A stretch of DNA of 64,000 bases from Hyaloscypha bicolor E. Its lineage: Eukaryota; Ascomycota; Leotiomycetes; Helotiales; Hyaloscyphaceae. The stretch is taken from assembly GCF_002865645.1 (NCBI RefSeq), contig NW_020194600.1, positions 874,047 through 938,046 on the forward strand. Reading direction: 5' to 3'. Each line of letters opens with the position of its first letter. Position 1 is the stretch's first letter. A program made the translations under genes and the position numbers. Below the pieces are notes generated by a model. It worked only from the letters and a program-made list of their open reading frames with translations, was not told where the DNA came from and did not search any database. This document shows positions 1 to 10,761 of the stretch, piece by piece.

Positions 1-1673
1 TTGAGGGTGACTATGAAGGCAGCGCCATTCCGTATTCACAAGCTGCCTTTCCTTAGGCGAAGCTTGGTAGATTGTGTTTGTACTACCTCAAGGAAGCCTG
101 ATTGGGTTGGTTTCTCTGTGTGGTAGATCTTGCTCATGTGATAGACCATGGCACCGTGACACCACTCTGTACCTCGACACTCTGGATCGTGTTGCTTGCT
201 TACCACGAGGAAATGTTTTGAGATGGTAGCGTGGCCCGGAAGACTATGGATGCTTGCTGACTTTTGCAATACGCCCGTTGGCTAGGACTGGGAATTCTGA
301 ATGGGCGGGTGGTCTTTGACATAAAACTCAAGGACGTCTCAAGTTGGAAAAAATTTCTTCAATTGAAAATGTATATATTCTGGAATCTAGAGAGCGGACG
401 AGCAAAAACATCACATGAAGGAACACAACTGAAGTCACCCACCGCCACGGTTCTCAGGGCAACACCCTTTGCGGCACGGGAAGAAATTCACGCCCCCTGA
501 ACGCCACAATATTCCTTTTCCCATAATGGGAATCTTGGCTACACGCCACATTCCCCATTCCATTCCAGCGCCATCGAATCCTAGTTAGTCACCCCATTTC
601 CCCTTATCTGTCCTTTGCAGAATCAAGTCAAGAATGTTAGCTGTAAAGCGAGTATATAGCAAGGAAAGCTTGTATAGCAAGGAATCGGCTCAACCTAGGA
701 CTGAAACAAGACCTATAAAATGTAATATATCAGCCACCTATATTTCCATTTCAGGGTGTTACCTTCTTCCGCTCGCGGCGTTCAATTTTTCGTGGGATCT
801 TGTGTGTGGAATGTGCCGGCAGCTTTCTGGTTAGTATTGGCTGAACGGTGGCGGATGTTTGATTGTTTGTCTTTGGTAAGGCACGGAATTGTGATTGATT
901 TGAGCGTTTTACGATTAGTTGCCTCATTATTGATAGATGGATGGATTGTATTGTTTGATTGTTTACGGCGTATAGTGACGAGGAGCGGATTGGCATATTG
1001 GCAAGTGTATCAAGATATTCGAGCTTCGAGAGAGTCTCAACGAACGAACGAGCGAGCGAGCACGTTGGAAAGATTGCTGATCAGTCAGTGTACTGCGTCC
1101 AAATGCGAGATATAATTTTGTTGATCACGAAGGTTGCGAGTGGGTTGTTTTTTGTGTGCTTATCGAATTTCTGCTTTAGGCGACTAAAGACGACGAAGTC
1201 GAGACAGATTCGTCAGGCGTAATGGCCGAAATTCAATGGTGCGATGTGATAGATGCTCTGCGCAAAGCTGCATAGTGGTACATGGGGACATGAGGTGCTG
1301 AATGTGAGGGCCCATCGATAATCCAGGGAAAGACACCCGAACTCCAATGAAGGAGCTGATCTTGTGCTGAACCCGCCCGACTGACCGAATGTCGTGCCGA
1401 AGAGACTTGATGATGAAAAGCAAAAGGAAATCCCAAGCATCCGTAGAAAGTCATTATCGACACAGTGAGTTCGCTCGATCCGCCGATGAAAGTGTAAGGC
1501 ACCCGCTTTTTCCGCCGCTCGAAGCTTTGGACCATGATGAAGACAAAAGAAAGATTAATGCACAAGTGGAAGTGCACCTGCATCAATGAAAACCGCAGAT
1601 CCAAAGCCCTTGCCGGTGTCGAGATCGTGCGAGTTTAACGAGCAGGGCGCTCACCACCTAGGTCTGTCAGCAA
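1..1673. other. Intergenic, no supported gene
   Basis: I see no convincing coding exon on either strand here. About 860-1070 is low-complexity, with TTGATTG-type runs followed by GAACGAACGAGCGAGCGAGC. The short open frames have no recognisable motif. The right end holds the 3' flank of the Tra2-like gene. Confidence 0.5.
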
Positions 1674-2763
1674 TCAATAATCACGACGGGAGAATCTCTC
1701 GTCATCGAAGCCTCTACCTCCGTATGGTTCCCGAGCCTCTCCACGAGGTGCTGGATCACCATAGGCGGCTGCTGGCGGAGCCTCGCGAGCAGAGCCACGG
1801 TCGCCTCCTCTCTCATAACGATCGGAGTAGCCACCACCGCCTCCACGTCGGTCATCACCACCACGGCTGCTATATCGGTCATCGCGAGCATAGCGATCGA
1901 CTCCGCGGGGGGCGTATCCGTCGTCGCGGTCTCTGCCATAGCCACGGTCACGATCATCTCGGCGGTATCCGCGATAATCATCACGTCCTCCGTAGCCTCC
2001 TCCTCCACGACGACGATCATCGTAGCGGTCGCCATAACGGCCTGGGGGTGGATGTCGAGGGTCATCTTCTGGTGTTTTAGTTAATTGTGTAAGACAAAGG
2101 GTTAGGAATTGCTTGCCTCTCTTCGGTGGACCAAAGTACTTGCCCGGAGTTGGGGTACGAGGACGGGAACGACGAGCCTTCTCGATGCTCAAGGTACGAC
2201 CTTCGATAACCTCACCCTGAAGACCATCCTTGGCGGCATCGGCCTGCTCGGCGGTCATCATCTTGACGAAGCCAAAGCCACGAGACTCCTTGGTGTGGGG
2301 ATCAAGCATGATCTGGCACTTCTCAACATCACCGTATTTCTCGAAGAGACGGGTAACCTCTTGCTCGGAAAGGCGAGGGTGGATGCCGGTGACGAAGAGG
2401 TTGGAGCCTGGGTTGACTGCACCGTCATCTTGGGGAGGGCCACGCTCGTTCTTGGGAGGACCGCTGGGAGATGTCAGAAAAATGTGTCAGTGGCGAAGGC
2501 GAAAGATACTGACCGGCTTTCGGCATGGCCATTGCCGTTGGGAGATGCAGAGCGACGGGGACCACCACGAGGGCTGTCGTTGCGGCGGGTTGGACGGGGA
2601 GATGCGCTGCGATCGCGCTCATAACGGGGAGCCTCGTCTGCGCGTCAAGTTAACACCAAGTTTTTTGGCCAGTAAATAGGGCGCAAAGTGGTGGAAGATG
2701 AAAATTAGTCGACTTACCATCATAACGAGTGCCGTTCTCGTTCTCATAGTCCATGGAAGCCAT
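1674..2763 (-). CDS. Tra2-like SR splicing factor, RRM protein
   Basis: Exons by eye: 2763-2718, 2637-2514, 2463-2117, 2068-1674, giving 303 aa. A short RS/SP-rich leader is followed by one RRM (about residues 70-150; RNP2 LFVTGI, RNP1 RGFGFVKM) and the linker RRSRPRTPTPGKYFGPPKR, which is typical of transformer-2 proteins. The C-terminus is a long RGG/DRY-rich tail. Such proteins bind exonic purine-rich enhancers and control splice-site choice in the nucleus. The third intron (2069-2116) starts with GC (AG|GCAAGC), is 48 nt long and has no in-frame stop, so its retention would add 16 residues to the tail. Family assignment is firm. The exact yeast or Aspergillus orthologue is not decided. 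The start is the ATG whose frame continues through all three junctions. Confidence 0.85.
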
Positions 2764-3309
2764 GATGGTGGAGTTGTTAATCGGGGGTGTGGAAGGTGAA
2801 GCTGAGGTTGAGGGAGGTTGTTGTATTGACAAAAGCTGTCGTGTCTGTCCGAACAACACTGAGCTAGAGGCCGCTCGGGTATTGTGGACAGGTAAAGTAG
2901 GAGGTATCTCAAGGCGATGTGAGAATGGAAAGTGTTTGATGAAGGATATCACGGATGGAAGGTTGATGGTGTCGTGTTTGCGAGGGAACAGATCGAAATA
3001 TTATTTCACGCATGCCTTAAGCGAGCGAGAGTCACACTAGCGTAAGCGCTAAACTCAAATGAGACGCAGGCAACTTTCCACAAAGCTGAGACGTCTGAGA
3101 GCCACCACCCTTTGGGAAAAGGGGGCAAAAAGTATTGAAAGTTCTAAAAAATGTCGTATGCGGCTGAATCATGCATTTACATTGATGTCGAGCTCATTTC
3201 GAAGTACTGTATGATCTTGTTTTCTTGATGGAGCTCGGAATCCAGCAAAGTTCAATGATCAACATGACCCTTGCCTCTCTGGATTCTCGGTAGCAGTCAT
3301 TTATCCACA
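2764..3309. other. Intergenic, promoter of the Tra2-like gene
   Basis: This is the 5' flank of the Tra2-like gene (minus strand) and the 3' flank of the glutaminase-like gene. No further coding signal is seen. Confidence 0.4.
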
Positions 3310-5966
3310 TCACAATTCGTCACTCCTGCCGTCCATGAGATAAGAGAGGTCTTTAGGCGGCTCGGAATCCAGGAAGCTCAATGCCTGTACCGCTTTTCCA
3401 CCACATGCTCTCTCCAATGCCAAGAAGGCGAAATGACCCCCAACCACAGGACGAGCTTTGAATGCAATTCCAGGGAACCCGCCGTCTCCTTCTGTGTCAT
3501 ATAAGTCGGTAAGTGGTGAATCTGTTCGATTTGTCAGTATAAAAGCCTAAAAACGGAGCCAAGAAGCCAGGATACGCGTACCAGTTGAAGTCTCATTTAC
3601 CCAAAGCGCGATTGATTGAACTACCTCTTCCCGAACCTGCTTGCTTGCAACAGCAACGGCAAAGAATTCCCAATCGCTCTTCGTGTACAAATGTCTGCTG
3701 TCCAATGGTAAACCATATCTTTGCCGAACGTTGTGATACCAATCGCTTTGAATCTTGTAAATCTTCTCGCCGACGAAAGCTGTCTTCGAGACTGGATCTT
3801 TGATAGGTTTCTGCGTAGCCATCGGCTTCTGTGCAAGGCCATCATTCAAGTCCACAGTAGAGGTTGGTAGATGAAAGCATAGCAACGAGTCTGCAAACAG
3901 GTTATAGAGCGTTGTCCAGCTGCCAAACCAGGTGTATGCCAGCTTAGCATGTGTCCCATCTCGAGAGACAGCAAACTCTTCCTGCCACTGCTTGATGTAG
4001 CTTTCGGAAACGTTGCGGTAGTATTTTGCATCTTTAGTCTCTCCCACAAGCTCTGAAATCTCCGACATTGCTCGAATGCCAATGATTCCTTTCAAAGCAA
4101 GATTCGTTTGATTTGCTAGCCAGCCAGCGAAATCGTCCGTTGATAGTTGATTGCTTGGAATCAGGGCTTCCCGGACAAGATATCCGGTCCACTGCTTCCA
4201 CAGTTTGTATGATCTCGATACCCACTGACGAGCTTGCTTTTCTCCCTTTGCTGAGATTGGTCCACCAAAAGTGTCATCCATCTTATCAGCATCAATGTAG
4301 AGGGATAATTTTCCTCCTTCTGATTCGATGTATCTGGGGTTTCCTTCAGCAGACCAAATACTAGCGGGTTCGGTGTCATATTTCAATGAATTGACCAGCG
4401 CAAGACCCATGATGAGCATATTTCCACATTCCTCCACAGGCATGTATTCGTCACGGCCGTCTGGGTGCCCGGTAGCATTTGGGAAGCTTGCACCTAGATC
4501 ATGCATGCTGTAATCATTTCTGGGGTATTGTTAGATACTGAACCTCATGGGAAAGTTACTTTGGACTTACGGATATTGACCACTGAGTTGATGTTCGATG
4601 AGCGGCTCCAGCAGCCACGCCAACCATTTAGGATTGGTGTACAAGAAGAATGGAAAGGCTGGGTAAATAACATCAACGGTATTCATATTACCATCAGACG
4701 AGATCTCTTTAAAGAAGATAATTGGGTCATCAGGTGTACCAGCAAAGCTGGTGGCACCCAAGACTTGGCGTGCACTGACTGCCAGAATATCCTTGTAGTC
4801 TTCCGATCCAGACTTCAGGGCATCTTCCTCTAGCTGGAGCGAATAATTGCTGGCCAGCTTGAAAGCAGTGTCGAAATCATGATAATGCCATTCGAGCACC
4901 TCATCTGCCGTATGGTAGTAAGAGGCCCATAATGGTTTCATCCAAGTGAGGCCGCGTGCTGAAGCGAATTGGATGACAGGATCTTGAATATGGGCAACTG
5001 TAAAGAGCACGCTGTCGTAAGACAGACCACTAGCTGATGAGGTACCATTCAATCTGAAAGACTTAGAGAATGCAAAGACGGGCTCGTCATCCATGATTCC
5101 GCGGAAGTTGCCATCAACAGTGTTTTGCAGCTTTCCTGTGCGAGAGAAGCGGTTTCTCAAGAGCGCCGAAGTCCCGGCCTCATGGTTGACATCAGAAGGG
5201 CCAGTAAAGTGCAATGTACCCCATTCTCCTCGATCCCAATCCTCAGTCAGTAATTGTTCCACTCTTCTCTTGACCTTCCAGGTTTTCAAGCCTTTCGAGG
5301 TAGAAGTTTTGGTATCGCTGAGCTCCCAGACAATCTCATTGCCCCTATTTGCGCTGACCCATAACCCATTGAGGTCAATGTATACATCGATATCAAAGGA
5401 TCCGGTAACATGTACTGTCAAGTATGAAGCAGGTATGGCTTGTCGTAGGGTCGACGTTGGAGTAATGGGAGAGAGGAACGATAGGGTGATCTCGGCAGGA
5501 TCTATGTTGTAGCTAGGAGCAGGTATTTTGTATGTGAGATTCGTAGTCGAAGCATCGAAGGTAGCTCCTAGGTAGGTTGGGTATGAAACATTGAAACTGC
5601 AAACCCATTAGCTTCGATCCCGAATATCGAGCAGAGGGACGCTACCTTTCTCCATTCTTAGGAAGGGAGTCGTGGGGTCTGCCAATTAGCGGGAACACTG
5701 TGTCGGACTTTGGTACTGCTGCAAGTACGGAGAATCCGATCTAGAGACCACATTAGTCTCTCTGACCACAGTCTTGAGCTATATCTTCAGACCTCCTGCC
5801 CAGTCCAGAATATCGGCCAGCGATCCCAGGGATCCCCTCTGGCTCTGCCCAACCAAGTGCTCAAGTAAGGATTCCGAATAAAGAGAGGCAAAACTGGTGG
5901 GTGCAACGAAGAAGCCTCGGTCCTCACGGCTGCAGCCGCAGCTAGGAGGTAAGTCGTCCAGCGCAT
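3310..5966 (-). CDS. Secreted glutaminase GtaA-family protein (DUF5127/DUF4965/DUF1793)
   Basis: Exons: 5966-5793, 5740-5646, 5596-4571, 4519-3582, 3521-3310, giving 814 aa. An N-terminal signal peptide (MRWTTYLLAAAAAVRTEA) starts at an ATG that is in frame with all later exons. Family landmarks follow in order: the FWTGQE/IGFSVLAAVP join near residue 58, the HADEVLEWHY-like YHTADEVLEWHY segment, GQYPNDYSMHDLG near 430 (spanning an intron), AYTWFGSWTTLYNLFAD, and the C-terminal DLYDTEGDGGF...RPVVGGHFALLALE. Aspergillus GtaA hydrolyses glutamine to glutamate outside the cell; several paralogues of this family have no proven activity, so the substrate is inferred. The last intron (3522-3581) precedes a conserved exon that a frame-only reading would lose. 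The gene is divergent from the SDR at 6485. Confidence 0.9.
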
Positions 5967-6484
5967 ATTTAAGCGCGGAGGTTTCCTGACCCCGCAGCGA
6001 AGTAGTAAGATGAGGAGAGGGAGGTCGAATTAACAGGTCATGAAGACTAGTTGATCAAGATATAATGGAGTGTCCCCAAAACACTTAAGGAGCTGGAGGA
6101 GGAATGGGAAGAAAGTGCCGCGGATTAAGAGAAGCGGTCGTTGTTCCGCAAAGCAGCACGCGGTCATACGCCTGAAACATGGGGAAGCCGGCACCCCTGC
6201 TGCCCCACTAAGAAAAATTCCTTGCCAGATTTATGCAGCATTAGTGCAGCATTAATGCGGGAGGTTATTTTTCGGCGCATTCCTTCACGAGCAAATCAAA
6301 TCATGACGACCACCACAACGCGGGGTTGGTGGAAAGACTCCGGACGACGCACCGAGGAGAACCAGCGGGGTGTCACAGCCCGTGTGAAAGCGTGACAGCT
6401 GTTTTTGAGAACTCTGGTAGGTTTTTTAATCTCACATTGAACCAGCCCAAGAGCCATCCGGATGATCTGAGAGACAAACCAGCA
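5967..6484. promoter_or_regulatory. Divergent intergenic region
   Basis: About 520 bp separates the glutaminase-like gene (minus) from the SDR (plus) and probably carries both promoters. A short direct repeat, GCAGCATTAGTGCAGCATTA, lies near 6234. No gene is seen. Confidence 0.35.
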
Positions 6485-7278
6485 ATGGAAGGCAAAGTCG
6501 TCGCTATCTCTGGAGGAGCATCTGGCATTGGTCTTGCGACTGCCAAGCTCATCTCGTCTCGAGGTGCAACAGTTTGTATCTCAGACGTCGACCCCAAAGC
6601 TCTGGAAGGAGCAACATCACACTTCACTCCCCTCGGCGTCCCTTTCACCGTCACCAAAGTCGACGTAACCAAGCGGTCTGATGTGGATTCCTGGATCCAC
6701 GGCATCATCGAGAAATATGGCAAGTTAGATGGAGCTGTGAACGGTGCTGGAATCATAGGGAAATATCACGGAGTTACCAAGTTGGCTGATGTGGAAGATG
6801 AGGAGTGGGATCGGATCATGGCGGTCAATTTGACGGGGTTGATGTACTGCCTAAGAACTGAGTTGAAGAAGATCTCGGATGGAGGTTCCATCGTGAACAT
6901 TTCTTCCATTCAGGGAGTCATGGGTATCTTTCTCCCATTATTATCTTGTGATCAAACTTCTGATATGCTCCAGGTTTTCCAGGAAGTGCAGCATACTCGG
7001 CGAGCAAGCACGCCGTCGTTGGGTTGACTCGATGTACGGCGAAGGAAGTTGGTAATCGGGAGATTCGTGTGAACGCCGTGGCTCCAGGAGCTATCATGAC
7101 GCCTCTGTTGCTTCAAGCACAGGAAGGGAATCCCGATGAGGGGAAGGACAATCCCACCGCCATCAAGAGGAACGGAACCGCAGAAGAGATGGCGAGTATC
7201 ATTGCTTTCTTGTTGGGACCTGAGAGCTCCTATGTGACTGGCGCTGTGTATGGAGGGGATGGGGGATGGAATTGCTGA
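6485..7278 (+). CDS. Short-chain dehydrogenase/reductase
   Basis: Exons 6485-6923 and 6974-7278 give 247 aa, the usual size for a classical SDR. The Rossmann motif is SGGASGIG (residues about 8-15), with the acidic residue of ISDVD suggesting NAD(H). NGAG replaces the common NNAG. The catalytic serine lies in NISSIQG and YSASK supplies Tyr/Lys. The NAVAPGAIMTP and YVTGAVYGGDGGW segments are typical of the C-terminal half. The intron splits the glycine codon of GVMG/FPG. The substrate cannot be read from the sequence. An in-frame upstream stretch without a start codon exists, but ATG 6485 directly precedes the Rossmann strand and is the natural start. Confidence 0.9.
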
Positions 7279-7626
7279 AGGTGCTGGGGTCACCAAATCT
7301 GAGCTCGAATCGAACTTTGGGGAGGAGATATGATGGTGAGTGCTGTGACAACAAGATGTCTGTTTCAAAATAGGTGGAACGCGATCTATCAGAAAGTAGA
7401 AGATGTCTTTATCCAAACGTGTACAAATTTTTGACGCTTGACTTGAACAAGAAACAACAAATAGTTGCAAGATTCCATAGATCCAATTTCAATCTTATAC
7501 TGTTGAAGAAGTCTGGAGATACTTCCCAGCTGAATTGCACCGGAAAAACTTATAACCGGCTCCGAACCTTCGGATGACGAAGACTATCCACCTCTTTCCT
7601 CCATCAATTCAGGAACATAAGATAAG
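7279..7626. other. Short intergenic gap
   Basis: This stretch contains the 3' flank of the SDR and the promoter of the Ap4A phosphorylase gene. Nothing else is recognised. Confidence 0.4.
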
Positions 7627-8680
7627 ATGTCCACAATCCAAAATCTGCCAGCGCTTGTTTGCAAACAATTCAAAGCTGCTCAAGCGTCTGGAGATATAAC
7701 GTTCTTCGAAACGCGGGTCTCAATCCTCCATTGCGAAGGCCTTCCAGTATGAAACTTCATTTCGAATCCTCGAAAAAGCGACTAACATCACTCAGTTCCA
7801 ACTTCGTTTCTCCCCAGCTCTTGCCAACAAGCCCAAGTCCAACAAACTCTCGGACTCCAAGTCAATTGACCCCTTTGAGAACCCTCCCAAAGGCCTCTTC
7901 GTAACAGACCTATCTCCGTCCCACTTCCTCGTCCTCAACAAATTCCCCGTAATTCCGAATCACTTCATTCTCGCTACGAAAACCTTTAAACAACAGACAG
8001 ACCCACTAGAACAAGACGATCTTGAAGCTGCATACGCCTGCATGAAGGCATACAGGGAAAATGGAGAAGAACTTTTTGGCTTCTTCAACAGCGGGGAAGC
8101 TTCGGGGGCGAGCCAGCCGCACCGGCATATTCAATTCCTTCCCGTCGAGTCCATGCGTAATGGCATACAGGAAGGCGGCAATTGGGAGGTATTAGCTGAT
8201 AGGCTCATAAATACTCTCGAACCCGGTATGATTTGTGTTCTTGTCCGACCAACATGCGACTAATTTCAAGCAGTCCTCCCGTTCGCGTACTTTGCCAACC
8301 CATTGACCAAAGATCCAACCCCGAAAGACCTGCACGACATATATACGTCGTTACTTGAGCGGTGTGTAGCCGTTGCCAAGAGATCAGACGACATGAATTC
8401 TGGCCTATCTCCAGAGAAGATGCCTTTCTCCTACAATCTTTGCCTCACCAATCAGGCCATGGTACTATGTCCACGACTGTCAGAAGGTTCGAAGATAAAG
8501 GCCAATAATGGAGACCTTGTGGGTCCCATTCTTCTCAATGGCACCATTCTTGGAGGCACTCTTTTAGTGAAAAGCGAGCAAGAATGGGATGCCTTTCGCA
8601 ATGACGAGGAGAAGTTGAAAGATATTCTCCTGGCAATTGGTGTACCGCCAGCTACAGATGCAAAAGGAGGGAAATTATAG
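7627..8680 (+). CDS. APA2: Diadenosine 5',5'''-P1,P4-tetraphosphate phosphorylase (ATP adenylyltransferase)
   Basis: Exons 7627-7746, 7796-8225, 8274-8680 give 318 aa, the expected length for yeast Apa1/Apa2. The HIT-like active-site segment GASQPHRHIQFLP is near residue 145, and the central histidine forms the AMP-enzyme intermediate. Upstream, the FLVLNKFPVIPNHFILATK strand and downstream MPFSYNLCLTNQAMVLCPR are typical of the family. The enzyme phosphorolyses Ap4A to ATP and ADP in the cytosol and can run as an ADP-sulfurylase. Both introns are 48-49 nt with clear CTAAC/CTAAT branch sites. Whether it corresponds to Apa1 or Apa2 is arbitrary, because filamentous fungi usually have one or two copies. 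Confidence 0.9.
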
Positions 8681-8904
8681 CCCAGGCCATGAATTATACG
8701 ACTACCATTAAAGGTCTATAATCAATAACAGCAAATCCAACCAGAATAAAAAACACACCATTTTGCACCAAACGCACATGCCATGCAGTTCAACTCCGAT
8801 TTTCAGCGCACAAAATCACCTATCGAAATGCAAGTATGCAACCCTCTCCGAAATTCATACACGCCCTCGATCGTCCGTAGGTTTAAAATCCATGCTCAAT
8901 CTAA

Positions 8905-10761
8905 TCAGCAGTCCGATCTGGCTTGAAGTTCATCCCAGCGCTTCCGACAGGTGGCATTGCCAAAGTGGTATGAGCCCCCATTGTTGGCTATATATTCAGC
9001 AACTTGCTTCCAGGGAACCTTGCAGTTCTTTGGGTCACCGTGGGTTAGCTTGCGGACTGCCTTCTTGAGAAGTCGAATCTGCCTAAAGGTCAGCTGTATC
9101 AGTCGTAGAGCACAGCTGACTTACATCGTTGTCATCCCATTCGGGCTTCCTCACTCTGGCGGCCTTGTGTTTGGTCAAAGTACGGAAGCGCCCTCGCAGT
9201 GTCGACTCTGCCTCGGAAAATTTACCTTGACGACGGATCTCTTTGTATGACATGCCAGCTAGCTTCGAACGGACCAGGAAATCGTCCTTTCCGTCTCGGT
9301 GATGCATTGCCTGCGCCGTTGTTGATGATTGAGCCAGCGTGGCCCAGAGTGGCTCGGGCTCTGGGCTCACATACTTTGGTTCGATCTTCTTCGGCCGTGG
9401 AGCAGATACTCCAGCTCTCCAGGACGATGAATGCTTGGTGCTTTGATTACTGGTTGGCACAGGACTGGATCTTCTGCGGGCACTGTTTGCTGACTTGACA
9501 AACTTCGTTGATCTCTTCTTGGTGTTTCTATCTTGCGCAAAGTCGTTGCTGGGGAGGACCGGCATGATTCTGCGTGAAGTTGGCGCCGATTCTGGGAGAT
9601 TCTGACGTTGTCTATGAGGACGAGACGGCGGCGGCTCTACAACGGCCAAGGTCTCCGGTCCAGATTGGTCAGATGATTCTTCGCTGCTGCTTGCAAAAGT
9701 GCCTAGCCCGGAGAGCCCAATCATAGCCTCTTGACTAGAACCAGATGAAGATGACAAAGTGGAAGAGACGTTCAATGTCAGGACCTTTGGAGAAATGGTG
9801 CTTGAGGCGATGGTCTGTGCTGTCCAATCATCAGTCCCCTGTGTGGTGGTGTTCCAAAGATCACAGTATTGCTGCTGAAGTTGTTGAGTCTGGCATTTTG
9901 GAAGACCGTCGTAGGTCAGTGGGACTTCACAAGTAACTTGATCTCGGTATCTATTATCGGCCAAAGTCTGCGGCCACCATCCCACCTTTTTCGATGAGCC
10001 GTGACCGTTGTCGAGGCCAGAGATGAGTGACTGAGGGTTCACAGATGTGGTCATTGGCGAGTAGCTGTTGTAGGCTATGTTGGGGCTGGTTCTGTCCATG
10101 TTGAAACTGGTGCCCATCGACAAGGACTCGTCTCGGTAGGACGCCTGCAAATGTTGAGCGGAAGAGACTGGCGTGAACGTGGTGAGGTTTGACTCGATCG
10201 AGGTTTGACATGGAAAGTCCTTGAGCACATTTCGCATGTTCGAATTCGAAAACTCCGTAAAGCTGCCACGCCCACGTCCAAGACTCCACTGAGAATAGTC
10301 ATGTCCAAGCATTGGGCTCTGCTTCTGAATGAAATTCATATCAGATGCTGAGTCTTGGTATGGCTGCTCAGAAGCGGTTGGATTCTTGTTTGACTGGCAC
10401 TGGGGCTTGTGAGCGACTGTGTACGAAGAAGTCTTCGGGCAATCGACAGCCTGTCTTGGAACGGCCAAGGAAGTTTCTTGGAAGTATCCAGCATAAGGGC
10501 TTTGAACCTATTGATCATTAGCTCAACCTGCATCTTTTCCTTCGAGAGCTGATTTACAGAGAAGTTTTCGTTTCCGAAGTCATCTATCTGTTGATCCCAG
10601 ATACTGGAAGTCGACAAGGCCACGGGCCGGCAGACACTCCAAGCGTTCACGTCGTTGTTCGTCATCTCAACAAGTCTTTGATGCATTGACTCCGCTCTGT
10701 GGAATGGGACAAAGGCTTCGAAGCCGTTCGGGGCAATCCGGGGCTCTGCGTTGATAAACAT
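8905..10761 (-). CDS. Myb/SANT-like DNA-binding regulator
   Basis: Exons 10761-10558, 10507-9125, 9078-8905 give 586 aa. The long middle is low-complexity, rich in Ser, Gln, Asn and Pro. The C-terminal ~110 residues hold a helix-turn-helix-like segment (FLVRSKLAGMSYKEIRRQGK, then WDDNDIRLLKKAVRK, W in VPWKQVAEYI and KRWDEL), the tryptophan spacing of a Myb/SANT repeat. The last 46-nt intron cuts the second helix pair, and the frame-correct exon below 9078 restores the conserved RKRWDEL end. The first intron is inferred between DFGNENFS and VQSPYAG. This is probably a nuclear transcription factor. Its targets are unknown. Confidence 0.75.

Noticed and set aside
1586..2309. Plus- and minus-strand long open frames over the Tra2-like tail (e.g. 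His-rich frame 1586-2080)
   Set aside because: They are mirror readings of the RGG/DRY-rich coding sequence; the minus frame with the RRM is the real one.
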